Below are positions 6,901-14,072 of a stretch of 23,515 bases of DNA, one piece after another (position 1 is the stretch's first letter; each line of letters begins with the position of its first letter). The position numbers were made by a program, and so were the translations under genes. Location of the stretch: the NCBI GenBank assembly GCA_043764015.1, contig JAYUKY010000137.1:1-23515 (forward strand), given 5' to 3'. The notes under the pieces are model-generated. The model worked only from the letters and a program-made list of their open reading frames with translations, was not told where the DNA came from and did no database searches. The stretch comes from JANYGM01 sp043764015. Its GTDB lineage: Bacteria > Bacteroidota > Bacteroidia > Cytophagales > Thermonemataceae.

Positions 6901-8019
6901 ATGGCTAAGAAAGAGAAAAAAGAAGAACAAGAATTACCTAACGGTGCAGACGACAAACGCAAGGCATTGCTTACCACAATGGCAAAACTTGATAAAGAAT
7001 TTGGAAAAGGCTCTGTAATGATGATGAGCGACAAAAGAGTAATGGACATTGAAGTAATCCCTACTGGCTCTCTTTCTCTTGACCTTGCGCTTGGAGTGGG
7101 TGGTATCCCTCGTGGACGTGTGATAGAAATTTATGGTCCAGAATCATCAGGAAAAACAACACTTGCTATCCATTGTATGGTGCAGGCGCAAAAGTTGGGT
7201 GGTTTTGTGGCTTTTATAGATGCAGAACACGCTTTTGATAGTGCTTATGCGCAGGCTTTGGGTATTGATACATCTAGGATTATCCTCTCTCAACCTGACA
7301 ACGGTGAGCAAGCCTTAGAAATTGCGGATAATCTTATCCGTTCTGGTGCTATTGATTTAGTGGTTATTGACTCTGTGGCGGCTCTTGTGCCACGTGCCGA
7401 AATTGAAGGAGAAATGGGTGATAGCAAAATGGGACTTCACGCCCGTTTGATGTCGCAAGCACTAAGAAAATTGACTGGTTCTATCAGTAAAACTAATTGT
7501 AGTTGTATCTTTATCAATCAGTTACGTGATAAAATTGGTGTAATGTTTGGTAGCCCAGAAACAACAACAGGCGGAAATGCTCTAAAATATTATGCTTCTG
7601 TCCGTTTGGATATTCGTAGAATTGGCGGTGCTGCAGGGCAGTTGAAAGACGGAGAAGATATTATTGGTAACCGTACTCGTGTGAAAGTGGTTAAAAACAA
7701 AGTTGCGCCACCTTTCAAAGTGGTTGAATTTGAGATTTTGTACGGAAAAGGTATTTCTCGTTTTGGCGAAATTTTGGAGTTAGGCGTTGAGTTAGAAGTA
7801 ATCACTAAATCTGGTACGAGTTATTACTTCAAAGATGTTAAAATTGCGGTTGGAAAAGAGAAATTGCGCACCGCTTTGGAGCAAAACCCTGACCTTACCG
7901 CAGATATTGAAGCAACACTTGTTGCTAAAATAAAAAGTGGTGATATTTCTATCAAAGAAGTTGATGCTGCAGAACTTGGAGATGACGCAAAAGAAGAGCC
8001 AGAACCAACAGACGAATAA
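6901..8019 (+). CDS. recA: Recombinase RecA
   Basis: DNA strand-exchange ATPase and SOS co-protease. It forms filaments on single-stranded DNA for homologous recombination, repair and uptake of transforming DNA. 372 residues. Visible features are Walker A GPESSGKTT (about 79-87), Walker B LVVIDS (153-158), the MAW-region equivalent and L2 loop with INQLRDKIGVMFG and SPETTTGGNALK (about 205-229), and an acidic C-terminal tail rich in Asp and Glu (EEPEPTDE) that normally moderates DNA binding. The N-terminus has an unusually Lys/Glu-rich extension (about the first 18 residues) before the usual start of the family. No LexA-like box was identified upstream, so SOS control is not shown by the sequence. 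A terminator follows. Confidence 0.99.
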   Translation: MAKKEKKEEQELPNGADDKRKALLTTMAKLDKEFGKGSVMMMSDKRVMDIEVIPTGSLSLDLALGVGGIPRGRVIEIYGPESSGKTTLAIHCMVQAQKLGGFVAFIDAEHAFDSAYAQALGIDTSRIILSQPDNGEQALEIADNLIRSGAIDLVVIDSVAALVPRAEIEGEMGDSKMGLHARLMSQALRKLTGSISKTNCSCIFINQLRDKIGVMFGSPETTTGGNALKYYASVRLDIRRIGGAAGQLKDGEDIIGNRTRVKVVKNKVAPPFKVVEFEILYGKGISRFGEILELGVELEVITKSGTSYYFKDVKIAVGKEKLRTALEQNPDLTADIEATLVAKIKSGDISIKEVDAAELGDDAKEEPEPTDE

Positions 8020-8040
8020 TAAGGGTTTTTTAAGTGTTAA

Positions 8041-8074
8041 AAAATGCCTTTCCAATATTTGGAAAGGCATTTTT
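8041..8074 (+). terminator. Intrinsic terminator of recA
   Basis: 15-bp stem (8041-8055 with 8059-8073), core AATGCCTTTCC/GGAAAGGCATT, a very short loop and a T-run at 8070-8074. It begins 21 nt after the recA stop. Confidence 0.9.
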
Positions 8075-8248
8075 CGTTTTTCATATTTGTTCATTTTATC
8101 ATAAACAGATGTTGGTTCTTATCAACCAAACGAGTAAAATTAAATAAGTTAATCAAATCTGTTTCATACAAAAATAGTAATTTTTCTATCATAAAGTAAG
8201 CCCAACTAAAATATTATCATAAAATATAATAAAATTGGAGTTTTTTTG

Positions 8249-8256
8249 TAGCTTTG
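8249..8256 (+). promoter_or_regulatory. Possible -7 box of the K+ channel gene
   Basis: TAGCTTTG matches TAnnTTTG and lies 33 nt before ATG 8289. It overlaps a small hairpin (GTAGCT 8248-8253, AGCTAC 8259-8264). No correctly spaced TTTG element is seen upstream. Confidence 0.4.
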
Positions 8257-8288
8257 CGAGCTACCGTTAGGTTCTCATTTTTATTTTT

Positions 8289-9299
8289 ATGTCCAAAATA
8301 ATCTTTTACAAACAGTTAGAAAGGCTTTTCTTTGCTGCTACATTGGCTGGTATTAGCTTTGTGGTAGGAATAGTAGGCTTTATGTTTATTGAAAATTTCA
8401 ATTTCATAGATGCCCTGTTTATGACAGTAATAACTATTTCTACTGTTGGTTTTGAGGAAGTACATCAACTTTCTGATATAGGTAAAGTGTTTACGGCAGT
8501 GTATATTTTGCTTAATTTGGCTATTGTGGCGTATGTTATCTCTACGCTTACTACGTTTTTGTTTGAAGGTGAAATCAAAAAAATCATTAAGACTTATTCT
8601 ATCATAAAAAAAGTGGAGAAATTTAATAATCATGTCATTGTTTGTGGCTATGGGCGCAATGGGCGCAAAGTTTGTGAAGAACTGACCAGAGAAAAACGCC
8701 TTTTTGTCGTGGTGGATAATGATGCTAACCGCCATTTAATGCAAACTTCTTTTGAAATGATTTTTGGAGATGCTACACTTGACGAAACTCTCCAAAAAGC
8801 AGGTATTCTCAAAGCCTCTACTATTATTACAACACTTCCCAAAGATGCTGATAATGTGTTTATCACGCTTACAGCAAGGGAAATGAACCCTAATGTAAAA
8901 ATTATTGCTCGTTCTTCTGAAGAAAATTCTGAAAAAAAACTATACAGAGCAGGTGCAGATAAGGTGGTGATGCCCGACCGTTTGGGCGGTTTGCACATGG
9001 CGCAACTTATTACAAAACCTCACGTAATAGAGTTTATAGACCTTTTAAGTGGTTTGGGTGAAGTAAAACTTTGTTTGGAAGAAGTTGCTTTTGAAAGATT
9101 AAAACCACAATTTAGAAATAAAACGCTCAAAGACTTGCAAATACGTCAGCATTCAGAAGCTACTGTTATTGCTTTTAAAGATGATGTAAAAGGTTTTACC
9201 TTTAATCCAAACCCTGATATTGTGGTGGGAGAAAGTGATGTCATTATTTTGCTAGGAACTGAAAAAGCTATTGCAGATTTTAAAGAACAATTTTGCTAA
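8289..9299 (+). CDS. Two-helix potassium channel with RCK (TrkA-N/TrkA-C) domain
   Basis: Inner-membrane K+ channel or conductance regulator of the Kch/MthK type. 336 residues. TM1 is at about 13-34, then a pore helix and filter TISTVGFEE (about 49-57), TM2 at about 67-90, and a cytoplasmic RCK_N Rossmann domain from about 114 (HVIVCGYGRNGR, Gly-rich nucleotide or ligand site). An RCK_C-like segment (about 255-336) ends the protein. The filter reads TVGF with Glu instead of the final Gly of canonical TVGYG; this variation is known among bacterial Kch-like proteins but may alter selectivity. It stands alone, followed by a REPIN-like element, so its physiological trigger is not indicated by neighbours. 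Confidence 0.93.
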   Translation: MSKIIFYKQLERLFFAATLAGISFVVGIVGFMFIENFNFIDALFMTVITISTVGFEEVHQLSDIGKVFTAVYILLNLAIVAYVISTLTTFLFEGEIKKIIKTYSIIKKVEKFNNHVIVCGYGRNGRKVCEELTREKRLFVVVDNDANRHLMQTSFEMIFGDATLDETLQKAGILKASTIITTLPKDADNVFITLTAREMNPNVKIIARSSEENSEKKLYRAGADKVVMPDRLGGLHMAQLITKPHVIEFIDLLSGLGEVKLCLEEVAFERLKPQFRNKTLKDLQIRQHSEATVIAFKDDVKGFTFNPNPDIVVGESDVIILLGTEKAIADFKEQFC

Positions 9300-9337
9300 A
9301 AACACATTGTAAATAACTTGCTAGTTTATACTTTCTT

Positions 9338-9453
9338 CTCCTTGGTTTGTGTCCCCACAAACCAACAATTACGTTAAATAATGTATTTTTATCCATAATA
9401 AAAAAGGCTATTCTACGACCTCATTTCGGTTTGTGCGGACACAAACCAAGGAG
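9338..9453. repeat. Paired-palindrome element (REPIN-like, type 2)
   Basis: The left arm 9338-9363 and right arm 9428-9453 are inverted copies (25 of 26 positions). Each arm contains a perfect 8-bp hairpin GGTTTGTG/CACAAACC with a 4-nt loop (TCCC and CGGA); the only difference between arms lies in that loop. A 64-nt AT-rich spacer separates them. The element sits between the K+ channel gene and the DUF4197 gene. No target-site duplication was seen. The arm sequence is unrelated to the elements at 207-364 and 17536-17668, but the layout is the same. Confidence 0.75.
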
Positions 9454-9518
9454 ATTTTAAATAGTGTACGGTAGCAAAATACAATAACAAGAATTTTTAA
9501 TATAATCAAATAAATAAA

Positions 9519-10304
9519 ATGAAAAAATCTTTTGCTTGGGGGCTTATCCTCATTACTTCGTCTTTTTTTCAGTGTACGACTGCACAGAAAACAACTTTTG
9601 GAAATGCCGCTGGGGCTGCTGTTGGTGTACTCTTAAATCCAAATGGAACGGCTGCCGTTTCTGATTTGGATATTTCTAGCGGACTAAAAGAAGCCCTCAA
9701 TGTGGGTATAACCAATGGTGTAAATGAACTTATCAAAACTGATGGGTATTTTGCTAATGAATTATTGAAAATTTTGTTGCCTCCAGAGGCTGCAAAGGCA
9801 CAAGATATTATTATAAAAAATCTTCCTGGTGGAAGAGGTTTGGTTGATAATGCTATTTTGAAGATGAATAGAGCCGCAGAAGATGCCGCCAATGATGCTA
9901 AACCTATTTTTGTTGATGCTATTACGAGTATGAGTTTTGCTGATGCTAGAACTATTCTTTTTGGTGCTGATAATGCTGCCACAGACTATCTAAAAACAAA
10001 AACACTTACAAGCCTTACTTTTGCTTATTCTCCAAAAATAAGTGCCGCAATGACCAAAACAGGTGCATCTCAAGCGTGGAAAGCAATGGTAGATCCTTAC
10101 AATAAGATTGCAGGCACACTTGCAGGTAGGGCAATAGGTGCAAATACACCAATCAATGCTGATTTGGGAGCTTATGTAACACAAAGAGCCTTAGAAGGTT
10201 TGTTTTTTAAGGTTATGGACAAGGAAAAAGGTATTCGTAAAAATATAAATGAACGTGTTTCTCCTCTTTTACAGAAAGTTTTTGGACAATTAGACAAAAA
10301 ATAA
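9519..10304 (+). CDS. DUF4197 family exported protein
   Basis: 261 residues. The N-terminal hydrophobic segment (about 4-19) ends in FFQC (Cys19), so it is exported either by a signal peptide or as a lipoprotein with a relaxed lipobox. The mature part is largely alpha-helical and matches the DUF4197 family as I know it: a GLKEALNVGI segment near residue 55, LPPEAAKAQ at about 88, NRAAEDAANDAKPIF at about 118, ILFGADNAATDYLK at about 149, and the C-terminal ALEGLFFKVMDKEKGIRKN with SPLLQKVFG. Family function is unknown. A bidirectional terminator separates it from the convergent DUF502 gene. Confidence 0.88.
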   Translation: MKKSFAWGLILITSSFFQCTTAQKTTFGNAAGAAVGVLLNPNGTAAVSDLDISSGLKEALNVGITNGVNELIKTDGYFANELLKILLPPEAAKAQDIIIKNLPGGRGLVDNAILKMNRAAEDAANDAKPIFVDAITSMSFADARTILFGADNAATDYLKTKTLTSLTFAYSPKISAAMTKTGASQAWKAMVDPYNKIAGTLAGRAIGANTPINADLGAYVTQRALEGLFFKVMDKEKGIRKNINERVSPLLQKVFGQLDKK

Positions 10305-10325
10305 AAATACTGGAAAGCTAAAAAT

Positions 10326-10361
10326 CTCCTTTCAAAATCAAGTTTTTGAAAGGAGTTTTTT
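10326..10361. terminator. Bidirectional terminator between DUF4197 and DUF502 genes
   Basis: 12-bp perfect stem CTCCTTTCAAAA (10326-10337) / TTTTGAAAGGAG (10344-10355) with a 6-nt loop, followed by six T on the plus strand. On the minus strand the hairpin is followed by a short T-run (ATTTTT), so it can also end the leftward gene finishing at 10385. Confidence 0.88.
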
Positions 10362-10384
10362 GATTAAATATTAAAAAAATAAAT

Positions 10385-10951
10385 TTATTCTTTTGATTTC
10401 TCAAAATCAGCCACGCCACCAGACACAATAAACTTCATCAAATCAGTAGAATTAGCTGAAATAGGCGTAATACTATCTTTATGCACTATCAGCAAAATAC
10501 CAGAAAAAGTATAAGCCTGTGGCATATAAACGGCAATATGGTCTTCCAAATCTAGCATTTTGAGGTCGTTTTGGGTGATAAAACCAATGACTTTGTGGTT
10601 ATTTCCCATACTTACGAGAACGGGTTTATCAAATTTTTTGTCTTCTCCAAAAAAAGCAGATGTCAAATCTTTCACAGAGCCATAAATAAGGCTTACAAGC
10701 GGGATTTTCTGTAAAATAGTATCAATAAGTCCAAGTAGTGGTTTTGTAAGCCAGCCAGAACCCAAATATCCTATTATGGTTGTTCCTGCAAGCACGACTA
10801 AAAGACTAAGTCCAGGTATTTTGATGCCAATAGGAAAGCTATCCAACCAGTTGATAGAACTCCAAAGCACGTAAATCGTAATCCCCGCAGGAACAACAAA
10901 CAACAAACCATTTAGGAAATATTTGACAAAATGCTTGATAATTGGGTGCAT
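10385..10951 (-). CDS. DUF502 family membrane protein
   Basis: 188 residues from the ATG at 10951. An upstream in-frame ATG would add 24 residues translated from the heptanucleotide repeat (IHSQFTIQH), which is a known type of annotation artefact, so the start MHPIIKHFVKYFLNG is chosen. There are two membrane helices (about 9-31 and 46-66), then a soluble C-terminal domain with the family pattern IPLVSLIYGSVKDL (about 84-97), PVLVSM, IGFIT and the YMPQAYTFSGILLIV segment (about 139-153). DUF502 proteins are widespread inner-membrane proteins of unknown role. Genes to the right on the same strand (rodA, ndh) are separated by short gaps, and a shared transcript is possible. Confidence 0.9.
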   Translation of the reverse strand: MHPIIKHFVKYFLNGLLFVVPAGITIYVLWSSINWLDSFPIGIKIPGLSLLVVLAGTTIIGYLGSGWLTKPLLGLIDTILQKIPLVSLIYGSVKDLTSAFFGEDKKFDKPVLVSMGNNHKVIGFITQNDLKMLDLEDHIAVYMPQAYTFSGILLIVHKDSITPISANSTDLMKFIVSGGVADFEKSKE

Positions 10952-10960
10952 AAGTAATGG

Positions 10961-10995
10961 TAAATGTTGAATTGTAAATTGTGAATGAATACAAA
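10961..10995 (-). repeat. Heptanucleotide-period repeat in the DUF502 leader
   Basis: Plus-strand units ATGTTGA, ATTGTAA, ATTGTGA and ATGAATA follow each other in a 7-nt period. The 18 nt at 10978-10995 are identical to 22081-22098 upstream of the peptide transporter gene. Both copies lie just upstream of a minus-strand start codon in the same orientation. Confidence 0.75.
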
Positions 10996-11094
10996 ATATT
11001 AGTAATGAATGTATTATAAACAAACTCCTGATTTTGTATTCCTTAGTGCCTGCTCTGTGTATATTTCTTAATGAACTTAGTATTAAAAAATAAT

Positions 11095-12405
11095 CTATGA
11101 AAATAATTTATTTCTATGAGAATCCAGTTTTAGGAGGATAAAAAGCAAAATAGTAAAGCCCCACAAAGATGAGCCTCCATAACTAATAAATGGCAAAGGA
11201 ATCCCAATTACAGGGAAAAGTCCAATAGTCATAGACAAATTTAAAGTAAAATGAAAAAACAAAATAGACACCACACAATAGCCGTAAATGCGTGCAAAAG
11301 GGTCTTTTTGCCGTTCCGAAATCACCACAATACGAGAAAGTAGCCCTACGTACAAACACACCACCAAAAGACTTCCCAACCAACCAAATTCTTCTCCAAT
11401 AGTGCAAAAAATAAAGTCTGTGCGTTGTTCTGGTACAAAATCAAATTTGGTTTGTGTGCCTTCCAAGTAGCCTTTCCCAGTAAAACCGCCTGAGCCAATA
11501 GCAATAAGCGACTGTTTGAGGTTGTAGCGAGTTGTACGCCCTTGCCTATCAACACTATCATCAATGAGTACCAAAATACGTTCTTTTTGGTGAGGTTTTA
11601 GCACATTTGTAAAAATCCAATTTACACTAAAAACAAATCCAATAGCCAAGATAAAAGGTACAATAATCATCATTACATAGCCAATAAGACTATTATTACT
11701 CATTTTTTGCCTCTTGAGTCTGTCTATTTGCCAACGGTACAAAAAATAAAGCACCGCAATTACAAAGATAAAAACAGATAAATAAACAACTTTGACAATC
11801 AGAGCCAGTACAAACAACAATGCAACAACGCCAATAAGTACCAAAAATATTACATTTAAACCTTCTCTATAAAAAACAAGAATAAAACTACTAAAAACAA
11901 GCGTTGAACCTGGGTCTGGCTGTAACAAAATCAACAAAATAGGTACTCCCATAATGCCTGCAAGTGCCAATTGACTTTTAAAATCTGTTACTTTTGCGCC
12001 ACCATTCCCTAAATAACGTGCTACAGCAAGCGCACAGGCTATTTTTGCAAATTCTGCAGGTTGCAACTTGATAAAACCTAAATCAAACCAAGCACGTGCG
12101 CCATTGACATCTTGCCCAAAAATCAGCACGCCCACAAGCAACAAAATTACTACAAAATAAATGATAGGCGCAAGCACCTCAAATGTTTTGTAATCAATAA
12201 TACAAATAATCATAATCAGCACCATCCCCGACAATATAAAAGTGAGTTGTCGCCCAGAAAATGTGGAAAACGCATAAATAGGCATTGGTCTGTCAGGGTT
12301 GTAAACGGCAGAATACACACTCATCAGCCCTACAAGTACCAAAGCAAAATAAAAAAATACTGCCAATCCGTCAAGATTAGCAAAAACACTACGCTGATTA
12401 GCCAC
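11095..12405 (-). CDS. rodA: RodA, SEDS peptidoglycan glycosyltransferase
   Basis: Inner-membrane SEDS glycosyltransferase that polymerises lipid II for lateral wall growth with a class B PBP (PBP2). 436 residues, about ten membrane helices. Key motifs are NGARAW (101-106), LQPAEFAK (114-121), QPDPGS (162-167), the IGSGGFTGKGYLEG loop (303-316), FVPEQRTDFIF (323-333, Asp330 matching the conserved catalytic Asp) and the hallmark PLPFISYGGSS (403-413). The loop and helix region at about 205-280 is longer than in E. coli RodA (about 370 residues in total), a feature I recall from Bacteroidota RodA proteins. PBP2 and MreBCD are not in the window. RodA is preferred over FtsW because of the NGARAWFDLG and KPHQKERI motifs. 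Confidence 0.95.
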   Translation of the reverse strand: MANQRSVFANLDGLAVFFYFALVLVGLMSVYSAVYNPDRPMPIYAFSTFSGRQLTFILSGMVLIMIICIIDYKTFEVLAPIIYFVVILLLVGVLIFGQDVNGARAWFDLGFIKLQPAEFAKIACALAVARYLGNGGAKVTDFKSQLALAGIMGVPILLILLQPDPGSTLVFSSFILVFYREGLNVIFLVLIGVVALLFVLALIVKVVYLSVFIFVIAVLYFLYRWQIDRLKRQKMSNNSLIGYVMMIIVPFILAIGFVFSVNWIFTNVLKPHQKERILVLIDDSVDRQGRTTRYNLKQSLIAIGSGGFTGKGYLEGTQTKFDFVPEQRTDFIFCTIGEEFGWLGSLLVVCLYVGLLSRIVVISERQKDPFARIYGYCVVSILFFHFTLNLSMTIGLFPVIGIPLPFISYGGSSLWGFTILLFILLKLDSHRNKLFS

Positions 12406-12409
12406 TTTT

Positions 12410-12442
12410 CAATTACGAATTACGAATGAACAATTACGAATG
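12410..12442 (-). repeat. Heptanucleotide-period repeat in the rodA leader
   Basis: Read on the minus strand, ATTCGTAATT occurs three times, the starts 14 and then 7 nt apart, ending in TTCGTAATTGAAAA a few bases before the rodA start codon. The same TTCGTAATTGAAAA block occurs in the fabH leader at 17746-17759. Confidence 0.75.
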
Positions 12443-12470
12443 ATAAATAATACAAAACCTAAACGCAAAA

Positions 12471-12500
12471 CTTCACGAATAGCCGTAGGCTTTCGTGAAG
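12471..12500 (-). terminator. Hairpin downstream of ndh, probable terminator
   Basis: CTTCACGAA / TTCGTGAAG arms (9 bp) plus an inner AGCC/GGCT stem with a GTA loop and one bulged T. On the minus strand it is followed by TTTTGCGTTT, so it can terminate ndh. Its GCCTACGG core (minus strand) also occurs in the paired element at 17536-17668, so it may be a single arm of a related repeat. Confidence 0.6.
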
Positions 12501-12532
12501 TTAGTTTGCTACGAAGAAATTACTTGATTTTT

Positions 12533-13864
12533 TTAAACTGGTTTAGGGTCTTCCAAAGCTGCTTCTGGTACTTTTCCCAGTTTTCCTATGATAAGGCGGT
12601 TACTTTTGTCATAACTGAAATAGCTTGACATCCAAGTCATTAGCACCATTAAGCGGTTTCTGTAGCCTGCAATGAAAAGTAAATGCACAAACATCCACGT
12701 TACCCACGCCAAAAAGCCACTCATATTGAATTTTTTGATATTGACAACCGCTTGATTACGTCCAATAGTTGCCATAGAACCTTTATCAAAGTATTTAAAA
12801 GGTTTCATTTCATCTTTTTTCCCTTTGATGATTTTAAGAAGATTATCTGCTAATAAACGCCCTTGTTGCATTGCAGGAGGTGCCATCATTGGGTGTCCTC
12901 GTGGTGTTTCATCTGTAATCATAGCTGCCACATCACCCACTGCAAAAATATTTTCATAACCGCTCACTCGGTTAAATGTATCTACCAAAATACGGTTTCC
13001 TTTTTGCATTACTTCAGGTTTTAGTCCGTTCACAGGCAAACCAGCCACACCTGCACCCCAAACGAGTGTACGTGTGATAAGTTTTTCACCGTTGCTCAAA
13101 GTAGCTGTATAACCATCATATTCTTTCACAGAAACGCCTACGTGAACCTGTACACCTAGTTTTTCTAATGCTTTTTTGGCATCAGCGGAGTTTGTTTCAG
13201 ACATAGAAGCAAGCACACGAGGCGCAGATTCTATCAGATGCACGTCCATTTCAAAGAGATTAAGTTCTTTATAATCATTTGGAAAAACGTGCTTTTTGAG
13301 TTCTGCAAGCGCACCTGCAATTTCCACGCCTGTAGGTCCTCCACCCACAATTACGTAGTCAATAAGGCTGTTTTTCTTCTCGTTATCCTCTTCCAAAAGT
13401 GCTTCCTCAAAATTACGAATAATACGGTTGCGCAATACTATGGCATCTTCTATGGTTTTGATAGGAAAAGCGTGTTTCTCAATATCTTTCATACCAAAAA
13501 AATTGCTTGTTGCGCCTGTCGCAATAATCAAATGGTCATAATGCACACTTCCAATAGAAGTTTCTATGGTGTTTGCCTCTGGAGTGATGTGTAAAACTTC
13601 GGCAAAACGGAAATAAAAATTTTTCTGACCAGAATACGCCTTGCGGAAAGGATAGACAATAGAGGCAGTTTCTAGTCCAGATGTAGCCACCTGATACAGC
13701 AAAGGCTGAAAACAATGGTGGTTGTGCTTGTCAAAAAGTACAATTTGTGCATCTGCTTTTGCAAGAGCTTTGACAAGTTGCATACCACCAAAACCGCCAC
13801 CAATGATAATGATGCGTGGTTTTCCAATGTCTGGAATGCGTGAAGTTAAGGAGCTATTAGCCAT
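12533..13864 (-). CDS. ndh: Type II NADH dehydrogenase (NDH-2)
   Basis: Single-subunit, non-proton-pumping NADH:quinone oxidoreductase bound to the cytoplasmic face of the inner membrane. 443 residues. There are two Rossmann sites, IIIIGGGFGG (about 18-27, FAD) and YVIVGGGPTGVEIAG (170-184, NADH), an ATGATSNFFG segment (115-124), the FAD-phosphate motif ENIFAVGDVAAM (304-315) and the quinone-site AMQQG (331-335). A hydrophobic C-terminal part (about 383-415) includes aromatic-rich stretches (WVTWMFVHLLF) consistent with membrane attachment, and is longer than in soluble pyridine nucleotide oxidoreductases. It is separated from rodA by a hairpin, so it is probably its own transcript. Confidence 0.95.
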   Translation of the reverse strand: MANSSLTSRIPDIGKPRIIIIGGGFGGMQLVKALAKADAQIVLFDKHNHHCFQPLLYQVATSGLETASIVYPFRKAYSGQKNFYFRFAEVLHITPEANTIETSIGSVHYDHLIIATGATSNFFGMKDIEKHAFPIKTIEDAIVLRNRIIRNFEEALLEEDNEKKNSLIDYVIVGGGPTGVEIAGALAELKKHVFPNDYKELNLFEMDVHLIESAPRVLASMSETNSADAKKALEKLGVQVHVGVSVKEYDGYTATLSNGEKLITRTLVWGAGVAGLPVNGLKPEVMQKGNRILVDTFNRVSGYENIFAVGDVAAMITDETPRGHPMMAPPAMQQGRLLADNLLKIIKGKKDEMKPFKYFDKGSMATIGRNQAVVNIKKFNMSGFLAWVTWMFVHLLFIAGYRNRLMVLMTWMSSYFSYDKSNRLIIGKLGKVPEAALEDPKPV

Positions 13865-13898
13865 TTTGGTATAGTTAGAGATTTTCTTTTATTTGTTA

Positions 13899-13906
13899 CA
13901 AATATA
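13899..13906 (-). promoter_or_regulatory. Possible -7 box of ndh
   Basis: On the minus strand the bases read TATATTTG, 34 nt upstream of the ndh ATG. A TTTG lies 14 nt further upstream, which is closer than the normal 19-20 nt, so only the -7 half is supported. Confidence 0.35.
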
Positions 13907-14072
13907 ATGGTTATTTATTTCAAATTACTTAAAAATATTAACTTCATTACTTTTGTAGTATTAAAATTATTCATTTTTTAATATAAAGCATATTTTCTGA
14001 AAATATAATAAATGATTTTCTAGGGAATTATTGCTAAAATTAAGTGCATCAAAAAATAACAAAAAATTTCAC

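Noticed and set aside
10952..11023. Longer N-terminus for the DUF502 protein
   Set aside because: The extra residues (HSLLIFCIHSQFTIQH) are translated from the heptanucleotide leader repeat, and the family begins at MHPIIKHF.
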